This document shows, in pieces, positions 35,663 to 41,819 of a stretch of 64,000 nucleotides of DNA. The notes beneath the pieces were generated by a model that saw nothing but the letters and a program-made list of their open reading frames with translations, had not been told where the DNA came from and ran no database searches. This stretch comes from Streptomyces sp. PH10-H1 (lineage in GTDB: Bacteria > Actinomycetota > Actinomycetes > Streptomycetales > Streptomycetaceae): contig NZ_JASISZ010000014.1 of NCBI RefSeq assembly GCF_030063355.1, positions 18,004 to 82,003 on the forward strand, given 5' to 3'. Each line of letters starts with the position of its first letter. The first letter of the stretch is position 1. Position numbers and translations under genes: made by a program.

Positions 35663-35937
35663 ACCTGCACGCGCTGCTCGCGGCCGTCATCACCAGCCTC
35701 GTCGTCGTCACCATCTGCCTCGCCATCTACGGCGCCTACGAGCTGTGCCACCGTGCCTGCGGCCACCTGCAGGACGTCGCAGACCAGCGGGACTTCCGGC
35801 GCTCCGCCGCGGGCGCCAAAGCCCAGCCGATGCCCGAGCACGCGTTCCTCGTCGGCGACGAACCGCTCGAGGACGTCGAGCCCGGGTCCGAGGAGTGGCT
35901 GCGCGACCTCTTCCGCCGATCGGGAGGTCAGCCGTGA
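35659..35937 (+). CDS. Small membrane-anchored protein
   Basis: The 92-residue product has an N-terminal helix (LLAAVITSLVVVTICLAIYGAYELC) and an acidic soluble tail (EPLEDVEPGSEEWLRDLF). The ATG at 35659 overlaps the stop of the preceding membrane gene. Function unknown. Confidence 0.62.
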   Translation: MNLHALLAAVITSLVVVTICLAIYGAYELCHRACGHLQDVADQRDFRRSAAGAKAQPMPEHAFLVGDEPLEDVEPGSEEWLRDLFRRSGGQP

Positions 35938-36818
35938 CCACCGCCACCCGGCCGCCCGTCACCAAGGTCGCCCACGACTGCTCCAACACCCAACGCCGCG
36001 GCTGCCACTGCGAGAAGTGCCTTGCAGCCCGACGCCTGTACGACACCACCCGCACCCGCCTCGTCGCCTACGGACGCTGGCAGCCCTACGTCAACCCCGA
36101 GCCCGCCCGCTCCCACGCCCTGTTCCTCATCTCCCGCGGCTTCGAAACACCGCACATCGCCCAGGCCGCCAACTTGCGGCACGGCACCATCACCAACCTC
36201 GTCTCCGGCAACACCAGCCGCGGCCGGGGCCCCTCCAAAGGCATCCGCGCCACCACCGAGCAAGCCATCCTCGCCATCCCCGCCAACCTCGACATCATCA
36301 CCGGCGCAGTCGAAATCGACGGCACCGGAACTCGGCGGCGGCTCCAAGCCCTCGTCGCCTGCGGCTGGCCCCAAGCGCGCCTTGCCGCAGCCGTCGGCAA
36401 GGACAAGCGGAACTTCTTCCGCACCATCCGCAGCGATCGCGTCTACGCCGACACCGCCCGTGCCGTCCGCCGCCTCTACGACCAGCTGTGGAACGTCGAC
36501 CCCGCCAGCCGCGGCGTCCACCCCCGCTACATCAACCAGGCCCTGGCCATTGCCAAGGCCAACAAGTGGGCTCGCCCCGCCGCGTGGGACGACGACAGCA
36601 TCGACGACCCCACGGCCACCCCCGACTACGGCAGGAAGACCCCGCGCACCACCGCGCTGGCCGAAGACGGCCTCGAGATCGAAGCCCAAGGCCACAGCCG
36701 GCAAGAAGCCGCCGAACGCCTGCACGTCACCAAGGACTGCCTCAGCCAGGCCATCAAGCGGTACCGGGAAGCGCTCGACGCCGAAGCTGGCGCCGATGAC
36801 GAGGAGGCAGCGGCATGA
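35934..36818 (+). CDS. Helix-turn-helix phage protein
   Basis: The 294-residue product has an N-terminal cysteine pair (CHCEKC) and two or more HTH-like units: HALFLISRGFETPHIAQAANLRHGTITNLVSG, RLQALVACGWPQARLAAAVG, and QEAAERLHVTKDCLSQAIKRYREAL at the end. Actinophages often carry such multi-HTH proteins. It probably binds DNA; a replication or transcription role cannot be separated. The GTG at 35934 overlaps the upstream stop. Confidence 0.7.
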   Translation: MTTATRPPVTKVAHDCSNTQRRGCHCEKCLAARRLYDTTRTRLVAYGRWQPYVNPEPARSHALFLISRGFETPHIAQAANLRHGTITNLVSGNTSRGRGPSKGIRATTEQAILAIPANLDIITGAVEIDGTGTRRRLQALVACGWPQARLAAAVGKDKRNFFRTIRSDRVYADTARAVRRLYDQLWNVDPASRGVHPRYINQALAIAKANKWARPAAWDDDSIDDPTATPDYGRKTPRTTALAEDGLEIEAQGHSRQEAAERLHVTKDCLSQAIKRYREALDAEAGADDEEAAA

Positions 36819-37009
36819 ACAAGGACATCCAGCAGCTGCTGGCCCGGCTCCGAAAACAGGGCTTCACGATACGGCTCGCCCGCTCCGGCCACTACCGGTG
36901 CACCTCGCCCGGCGGTCAGACCGTCACCGTGCCGGCCACACCCCGCGGCGGCCGACGCACCCAGCAGAACGCCCGCGCCGGACTCCGCCGCATCGGCGCA
37001 GACCTGTAA
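36815..37009 (+). CDS. HicA-like dsRBD-fold protein
   Basis: The 64-residue product has IQQLLARLRKQGFTIRLARSGHYRCTSPGGQTVTVPATPRGGRR. The RSGHYR histidine and the P-GG-TVTVP-TP pattern match HicA toxins and related phage proteins. There is no HicB antitoxin next to it, so it may be a solo RNA-binding protein rather than a toxin. Confidence 0.7.
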   Translation: MNKDIQQLLARLRKQGFTIRLARSGHYRCTSPGGQTVTVPATPRGGRRTQQNARAGLRRIGADL

Positions 37010-37027
37010 CGCACACGACAACGCCCC
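37010..37027. repeat. 18-nt direct repeat, copy 1
   Basis: CGCACACGACAACGCCCC recurs exactly at 39796-39813. The two copies flank the TcmP-HNH-ParB/three-Cys gene set. Copy 2 leads into a terminator hairpin, so a conserved terminator leader is the alternative reading. Confidence 0.75.
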
Positions 37028-37051
37028 ACCCAACCAAAAGAAGGGCCCCTC

Positions 37052-38038
37052 GTGGCCAAGCACATGAACGTCGGACGCAGCTGGCGCACACCCGCGAAGC
37101 ATGACCTCCTCGGCAGCATGCTCGGGCAGGAGGTCGGGGCTGCCGCCAAGATCGCAGACGCCAGGGCGCTTTCCTGGATCGACCTCACCGCAGGCGATGC
37201 AGCCCGCATCGATGGCCTCGACTGGGCGTCCGCATGCTCGCCGGGCATCCTCGCCCGGCACGCGACCAAGTCGACGAAGCCGGTAGAGATCGACCTGTAC
37301 GAGATCCAGGCAGCCACCTACGACCGACTGCTTACCAACCTTGCCGTTCACCTCCCCGAGCTGGGCTACAGCCAGGTGGCCGAGACCCGCTGGGAGATCG
37401 GAACCCGCGTCGCGCTCCGCACCCACAACAGCAGTGGACGCACCGCATCGATCGACCACATCACACGCAACCATGCGGTGTTCGTCGTCAACGACCCGAA
37501 CGCCATCACCGAATGGGCTATGCGCCCGACGTTCGCGGCCGAGATTGCACAGACCACGTGGCTGTTCCGGACATTCTCGACGATGGGCTGCAATGTGGCG
37601 GGGATCAAGCGGCTGCCGATAGGCGAGCGCATCGACTGGTTCGACACCGTGGAATCCCAGCAAGCGGCGCTGCCGGCGCACCGCGACCTACTGTTGGCAT
37701 CGATTTCCCGGGACGAGGCGCAGTGGGCGTACCTGATCGGTACGGCCCGGAAGTGGCGCACGACCACCGAGAAGGTTGCAGAGACGGCCTTCCGGAAGAT
37801 CGGCAAGGGCACCGCACTTAGTTGGTTCCTCGACGATGCAGATGCGTTCCAGGAAGAAAAGCTGAGGCTGTTCCTGCAGAAGCCGGAGCGTCAGAAGCTG
37901 GTCGGCCGCGAGGCGGAGTGGATTGCAGCGGGACGCGCCGAGCGGCTCGCGATGCTGCCGCCGCCGGAACAGGCCCCGGACGGACCAGACGACGATCCGG
38001 ATGACTGGGGACTGTTCGGCATTGAGGATGCCGCCTGA
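37052..38038 (+). CDS. Three-Cys-motif partner protein (TcmP-like)
   Basis: The 328-residue product has a Rossmann-type segment SWIDLTAGDA (residues 41-50) where TcmP proteins have YIDLFAGPG-like SAM-binding motifs. PVEIDLYEIQAATYDRLLTN follows as a motif II-like strand and helix. The C-terminal half has AHRDLLLASISRDEAQWAYLIGTARKWRTT. TcmP proteins regularly accompany three-Cys (DUF5131) proteins, and one is encoded two genes downstream. The biochemical role is unknown. The assignment rests on motif and neighbourhood. Confidence 0.65.
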   Translation: MAKHMNVGRSWRTPAKHDLLGSMLGQEVGAAAKIADARALSWIDLTAGDAARIDGLDWASACSPGILARHATKSTKPVEIDLYEIQAATYDRLLTNLAVHLPELGYSQVAETRWEIGTRVALRTHNSSGRTASIDHITRNHAVFVVNDPNAITEWAMRPTFAAEIAQTTWLFRTFSTMGCNVAGIKRLPIGERIDWFDTVESQQAALPAHRDLLLASISRDEAQWAYLIGTARKWRTTTEKVAETAFRKIGKGTALSWFLDDADAFQEEKLRLFLQKPERQKLVGREAEWIAAGRAERLAMLPPPEQAPDGPDDDPDDWGLFGIEDAA

Positions 38039-38298
38039 TGGGTCGCCACTATCAGGCGCCCTCTCCCGGAGAAGCCCCATACCGAACGTACCGCGAGTAC
38101 CTGCGCCATCCGCGATTTCTCGCGGTGCGTGCCGCAGCGTTCGAGCGGGCGGGCGGCAAGTGCGAGCACTGCGGGGTGCGCCCGCCGACTGAGCCGCATC
38201 ACTGGCGATATCCGCCATGGGGTGCGTTCGACATCCCAGAGAACCTCTCAGCGGTTTGTCACCGCTGCCACTGCGAGATACACGGCAAGGAGAACTGA
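38038..38298 (+). CDS. HNH endonuclease-like protein
   Basis: The 86-residue product has a cysteine pair CEHC, the HNH-like PTEPHHWRY and a second pair CHRCH before EIHGKEN, forming a zinc-bound beta-beta-alpha-metal fold. It starts with the ATG of TGATG, overlapping the TcmP stop by 1 nt. The ParB/three-Cys gene starts 1 nt after its stop, so the three genes are tightly coupled. Confidence 0.82.
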   Translation: MGRHYQAPSPGEAPYRTYREYLRHPRFLAVRAAAFERAGGKCEHCGVRPPTEPHHWRYPPWGAFDIPENLSAVCHRCHCEIHGKEN

Positions 38299-38299
38299 C

Positions 38300-39757
38300 A
38301 TGGCGAAGCTTGGCCCATACGAGGTGCACGCATTCGCTGAGGCTTTCCCGCTGATCGACGGCGACGAATTCACCGAACTGGTCCGCGACATCAAGCGCAA
38401 CGGGCTGCGTGAGCCCATCATTTTGAACCACAACCGCACCGTCCTCATCGACGGTCGCAACCGGTGGCGGGCCTGTGAGGAAGCCGGGTCGGACCCCGTC
38501 TTCGAGACGCTCTCCGAGCGCTACACCGAGACGATGCTCCTCGACCTGATCGTGTCGAAGAACCTGGCCAGGCGGCAGATGAACCCCGGCCAGAAGGCGC
38601 TCATGGCGTTGGAATACGAGCGCTTCTACAGCGAAGCCACAAAGGTCGGCCGACCCATCGGTAACGCATCGCGTCCACAGGTGACGGTGAGTGAAACAAT
38701 TCCGGCAGATCTGCCGGAATTCGGGAAGGGGTCGGAGACGGTCCGCCCGGATAGCTACATGCGGGAATCCAGGGAACGGGCCGCGCGCGTCGTTGGCGCG
38801 TCGGGTCGAGCAGTCCAGCAGGCCAAGGCCGTACAACGCGACACCCCAGACCTCGCTGCGAAGGTCCGTGCTGGCTCCCTCGCCCTCGACGCTGCGGACA
38901 AGCAGCGTCGCCAGCGGGTTGCCGCGATGCCGAAGCCCGAGCCGGCGCCGAAGCCGACCGCCGTCATGCTGACGCTACGCACCAACGACGGCACCGAAGT
39001 CCAGTACCCGCAGCCGCAGTCGAAGGCCACGTTCAACGAGACCAAAGGCGCAGGCATCTCCTGGGCGTCGTGGTCCTGGAACCCCGTCACCGGATGCCTC
39101 CACGGCTGCACCTACTGCTACGCCCGCGAGATCGCCACGAGCGAGCGATACAGCAGCGCCTACCCCGTCGGCTTCACGCCGCTGTTCCACGAAGAGCGAC
39201 TCGACGCGCCAGCGAACACCACCATCCCCGCCGCACACCTCGACGACCCCGCGTACCGCCGCGTGTTCGTCTGCTCCATGGCCGACCTCTACGGCCGCTG
39301 GGTGCCGGACGAATGGATCAACCGGGTCCATGCGTCGATGCTCGCCACGCCCGAGTGGGACTACATCACGCTCACGAAGTTCCCCGCCCGGTACGTGGGC
39401 CTGGACATGCCGAAGGGCGCCTGGGTCGGCACGTCCGTAGATGAGCAGAAGCGGGTGCGGATCGCCGAGGACGCCTTCCGGCAACTCGACGACGTCAAGG
39501 TGAAGTGGCTGTCCCTCGAACCGCTACGGGAGCCCCTCGAGTTCACCGACCTGTCGATGTTCGACTGGGTCGTCATCGGCGCCCAGACCGAGACACGGCA
39601 GCCGACCGGGACCGTACCAGCCTTCGCCCCGCCGTTCGAGTGGGTCGCCCGCATCGTCGCCCAGGCCCGCGAAGCCGGCTGCCGAGTGCACCTCAAGCCG
39701 AACCTCAGCAACGGCCGCCCTGGCATGCAGATGCCGGATGAGTATCCCGACGCCTGA
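38300..39757 (+). CDS. ParB/Srx-like domain fused to a three-Cys-motif (Gp37/Gp68, DUF5131) domain
   Basis: The 485-residue product starts with a ParB/Srx-like domain: FAEAFPLIDGDEFTELVRDI, the RTVLIDGRNRWRACEEAG box (DGRNR at 51-55), then NLARRQMNPGQKALMALE. A linker of about 130 residues follows. The C-terminal DUF5131 part contains SWASWSWNPVTGCLHGCTYCYAREIAT, with Cys266, Cys270 and Cys273 in CX3CX2C spacing like radical-SAM proteins, and WLSLEPL and WVVIGAQTE later. It may combine DNA or nucleotide recognition with iron-sulfur chemistry. Neither reaction is known. Confidence 0.85.
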   Translation: MAKLGPYEVHAFAEAFPLIDGDEFTELVRDIKRNGLREPIILNHNRTVLIDGRNRWRACEEAGSDPVFETLSERYTETMLLDLIVSKNLARRQMNPGQKALMALEYERFYSEATKVGRPIGNASRPQVTVSETIPADLPEFGKGSETVRPDSYMRESRERAARVVGASGRAVQQAKAVQRDTPDLAAKVRAGSLALDAADKQRRQRVAAMPKPEPAPKPTAVMLTLRTNDGTEVQYPQPQSKATFNETKGAGISWASWSWNPVTGCLHGCTYCYAREIATSERYSSAYPVGFTPLFHEERLDAPANTTIPAAHLDDPAYRRVFVCSMADLYGRWVPDEWINRVHASMLATPEWDYITLTKFPARYVGLDMPKGAWVGTSVDEQKRVRIAEDAFRQLDDVKVKWLSLEPLREPLEFTDLSMFDWVVIGAQTETRQPTGTVPAFAPPFEWVARIVAQAREAGCRVHLKPNLSNGRPGMQMPDEYPDA

Positions 39758-39763
39758 TCTACC

Positions 39764-39791
39764 GCGGGGCCGCCCCACCCGGCGGCCCCGC
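39764..39791. terminator. Terminator after the ParB/three-Cys gene
   Basis: Perfect 11-nt arms (39764-39774 and 39781-39791) around a CCACCC loop, 6 nt after the stop. It is the first of two back-to-back hairpins between convergent genes. Confidence 0.8.
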
Positions 39792-39795
39792 CCAC

Positions 39796-39813
39796 CGCAC
39801 ACGACAACGCCCC
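39796..39813. repeat. 18-nt direct repeat, copy 2
   Basis: Exact copy of 37010-37027. Its last bases run into the 5' arm of the hairpin at 39810-39831. Confidence 0.75.
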
Positions 39814-39831
39814 GCGGCAACCACCGCGGGG
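39810..39831. terminator. Second convergent terminator hairpin
   Basis: CCCCGCGG (39810-39817) pairs perfectly with CCGCGGGG (39824-39831) across a CAACCA loop. It can end the minus-strand ribbon-helix-helix transcript. Confidence 0.78.
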
Positions 39832-39880
39832 ACGGGAGGGAGGAGGAGGGATGAACGCGAGCGCGCGGGTGCGCCGGGGG

Positions 39881-40081
39881 TCAGGACTCGGCGTTGGCGC
39901 GCGGCTTGGGCTTTGGCTTCGCATCGGGGTTCTTGCGGCGGAAGGCGGCAACTTCGCGCTTGACGTACATGCGCAGGTCGGTTGCCCTGCCCAGGCCCTT
40001 CTCGTCGCAGACCAGCTCGAAGAAATCCCACGTCTCGTCGTCGATGCGGATAACGCGGCCGGGGGTCCCCTTCGTTGTCAT
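39881..40081 (-). CDS. Ribbon-helix-helix-like small regulator
   Basis: The 66-residue product has GRVIRIDDETWDFFELVCDEKGLGRATDLRMYVKREVAAF, a beta strand followed by two helices as in ribbon-helix-helix repressors, and a Lys/Pro-rich tail. The ATG at 40081 places the strand at the N-terminus. It is divergent from the replication module, so it may repress it and itself. Confidence 0.72.
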   Translation of the reverse strand: MTTKGTPGRVIRIDDETWDFFELVCDEKGLGRATDLRMYVKREVAAFRRKNPDAKPKPKPRANAES

Positions 40082-40122
40082 GTGACCAATGTAGCTGACC
40101 ATCCAGTAGGCGCACACCCCAC

Positions 40123-40164
40123 GGATAGCAAGTTGATCTCTTTTGGCTATCCACTGACCGGTCA
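40123..40164. promoter_or_regulatory. Control region before the replication module
   Basis: An inverted repeat GGATAGC (40123-40129) / GCTATCC (40146-40152) is followed by the perfect palindrome TGACCGGTCA (40155-40164). A -10-like TAGAGT lies at 40173-40178. These lie between the divergent ribbon-helix-helix gene and the initiator gene and look like operator and promoter elements. No good -35 is apparent. Confidence 0.55.
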
Positions 40165-40180
40165 CCCTGGGGTAGAGTCA

Positions 40181-40268
40181 GAGAGTGCTGAAGGGGCTGT
40201 GCGGCATCTGCTCAAGCCGCCCTAGAGGGCCTGGTTCCTCACGCCTTCAACCCGTCCGAAGCACTCTC
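40181..40268 (+). other. Structured 5' leader of the initiator gene (putative RNA element)
   Basis: GAGAGTGCT (40181-40189) pairs perfectly over 9 bp with AGCACTCTC (40260-40268). Inside are GAAGG/CCTTC (40190-40194 with 40244-40248) and a hairpin GCGGC/GCCGC (40201-40205 with 40216-40220). The structure ends 14 nt before the GTG at 40283, close to the ribosome-binding site. It could be a translational regulator or an RNA tied to replication priming. It is not a tRNA, since no T-loop or 7-nt anticodon loop fits. Confidence 0.5.
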
Positions 40269-40282
40269 CGAGAAGAGATCAC

Positions 40283-41224
40283 GTGAGCACTGAGGCCATG
40301 AAATGGGCGATGGAGCTGGCTCCACCCATGCCTCCCCAACTGGTAGCCGTCCTTACCGGACTGGCCTACCACGCGGACAAGGCCGGCAAGGGGTCGTACC
40401 CGTCCGTTCCGCGCCTCGCTGCTTACGCCTGCAAAGACCCGCGGTCAGTCCAGCGGGACCTCAAGAAGCTGGTGGAGCTCAAGTTGATCCGTCTTGGAGA
40501 TCAGAGCAAGGCCGCGCACCTGCCTGCCGGGAAGCGCCCGGAGGTCTACGACTTGGCCGTCGAATGGGTCGTTCAGGACGGCCGCGCCGGTCGCGATGAG
40601 ACGACGCTGGCGTCACGGGTGACGCTGGCGTCATCCCGTAAGCGTGGCGGAAGGAAGAAGCCCAGCTCAGCACTGGCGTCGTCCGATTTGACGGGTGACG
40701 TGGACGTCAGGGGTGACGTGGACGTCACCGGTGACGTGGACGTCGCTGATGGGGTGACGCCCACGTCGCAAGTGGGGTGGCGTGGGCGTCACCCAAACCA
40801 ACTACCTGAACCAACTACTGAACCTAAAGACTCTTCAGCGCCTGCGGCGCCGAGCGATGACGATGCCCCCTCGCTCTTCGACTCGCTGGAGTCTTCGCCG
40901 CCCCCGGCCACCGCCAGCCGACAGGCAGACGACCACCTCGCCGAGTTCGAGATCTTCTGGAAGGCCTACCCGAAGCGCATGGCGAAGCCCGACGCCCGCA
41001 AGGCGTGGAAGGCCGCGCTGAAGGACGGGGCCGACCCCGCTCAGATCATCACCGCCGCCGAGGCCTACGCCCTCGCAAAGCGCGGCAAAGACCCCCAGTT
41101 CATCAAGTACCCGGCCGGATGGCTGCGCAGCGCCCGGTACGAGGACGAACCCGAACCCGCCGCAACTGGCCCCACCCACTCCGGCTACACCGACGAGGAG
41201 TTCCACAGTGGATTCGCAAGCTGA
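40283..41224 (+). CDS. Phage replication initiator (O-like) protein
   Basis: The 313-residue product has an N-terminal helix-turn-helix (LTGLAYHADKAGKGSYPSVPRLAAYACKDPRSVQRDLKKLVELKLI). A low-complexity middle (residues about 105-180 with GDVDV repeats) follows, then a C-terminal domain with FEIFWKAYPKRMAKPDARKAWKAAL typical of phage replication proteins. This is the layout of lambda O-type initiators, which bind iterons within their own gene and recruit the helicase loader. DnaC- and DnaB-like genes follow directly. The GTG at 40283 follows GAGAAGAG. Confidence 0.85.
   Translation: MSTEAMKWAMELAPPMPPQLVAVLTGLAYHADKAGKGSYPSVPRLAAYACKDPRSVQRDLKKLVELKLIRLGDQSKAAHLPAGKRPEVYDLAVEWVVQDGRAGRDETTLASRVTLASSRKRGGRKKPSSALASSDLTGDVDVRGDVDVTGDVDVADGVTPTSQVGWRGRHPNQLPEPTTEPKDSSAPAAPSDDDAPSLFDSLESSPPPATASRQADDHLAEFEIFWKAYPKRMAKPDARKAWKAALKDGADPAQIITAAEAYALAKRGKDPQFIKYPAGWLRSARYEDEPEPAATGPTHSGYTDEEFHSGFAS
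40599..40850. other. Iteron array and AT-richer tract: candidate replication origin inside the initiator gene
   Basis: Copies of a 17-bp unit GGGTGACGYNGRCGTCA occur at 40617, 40693, 40711, 40729, 40752 and 40775, with a partial copy at 40599. Several cores are palindromic (TGACGTGGACGTCA). Spacings are 18, 18, 23 and 23 bp for the last five. An AT-richer stretch with repeated ACCAACTAC...TGAACC follows at about 40791-40850. The layout mirrors the lambda origin inside gene O. Confidence 0.7.
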
Positions 41225-41819
41225 CCGCCACGACGAGGGCGACCAGGCCTGGCTGCGCGAGCGTGCCGAAGCTGCCCTGGGTCGCATCGACGCCGCCACC
41301 CCGGCCCGTTACCGCAGCACCATCGACGTCCCCGCACCGATCAGCCAGTGGGCCAGCCTCGGCTTCAAGGCCGACGGCCTGGCCATCGTCGGCCGCATGG
41401 GCCGCGGCAAGACCCACCTCGCCTGGCAGGCCGCCAAGCTGTGGGCCACCGCATGCCTCAACGAATCCCTGATCAACGGGATGCCGACGCTCGTCGCTCA
41501 CCGGGCCACCGAACTGTTCGACGCGCTGCGCCCCGACTCCCCGCAGAACCCCTACGCCGTCCTGAAAGCCGCGAAGGCCGCTGGACTGCTGATCCTCGAC
41601 GACGTCGCCGCGGCCCGCCCCAGCGAATGGACGCAGGAACGGCTGTACGAGCTGGTCGACGAACGGTACGTCCAGGAACTCCCGCTGCTGATCACCGCCG
41701 ACGTCCCGCCGAACGCCCTCGCCGAGTTCGTCGGCCCCCGCGTCGCCTCCCGCCTCACCGAGATGTGCACCGTCCACGTCGTCGACGGCCCCGACTTCCG
41801 CCGCGCAGGTGCCCGATGA
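41208..41819 (+). CDS. DnaC-like helicase loader ATPase
   Basis: The 203-residue AAA+-type product has Walker A GRMGRGKT at 62-69, Walker B LLILDDV at 127-133 and a LITADVPPNALAEFVGPRVASRLTEM segment with sensor and arginine-finger-like residues. It should load the DnaB-like helicase encoded next. The GTG overlaps the initiator gene by 17 nt. Confidence 0.88.
   Translation: MDSQADRHDEGDQAWLRERAEAALGRIDAATPARYRSTIDVPAPISQWASLGFKADGLAIVGRMGRGKTHLAWQAAKLWATACLNESLINGMPTLVAHRATELFDALRPDSPQNPYAVLKAAKAAGLLILDDVAAARPSEWTQERLYELVDERYVQELPLLITADVPPNALAEFVGPRVASRLTEMCTVHVVDGPDFRRAGAR

Noticed and set aside
40181..40268. Possible tRNA gene
   Set aside because: The 88-nt region has a 9-bp closing stem, but no T-arm consensus, no 7-nt anticodon loop and no D-arm. 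A structured leader is more likely.
40599..40791. Possible CRISPR array
   Set aside because: The repeats are 17 bp, lie inside a coding frame, vary in sequence and are separated by 1-6 bp or by coding DNA. They fit iterons, not CRISPR repeats. No cas gene is present in the window.
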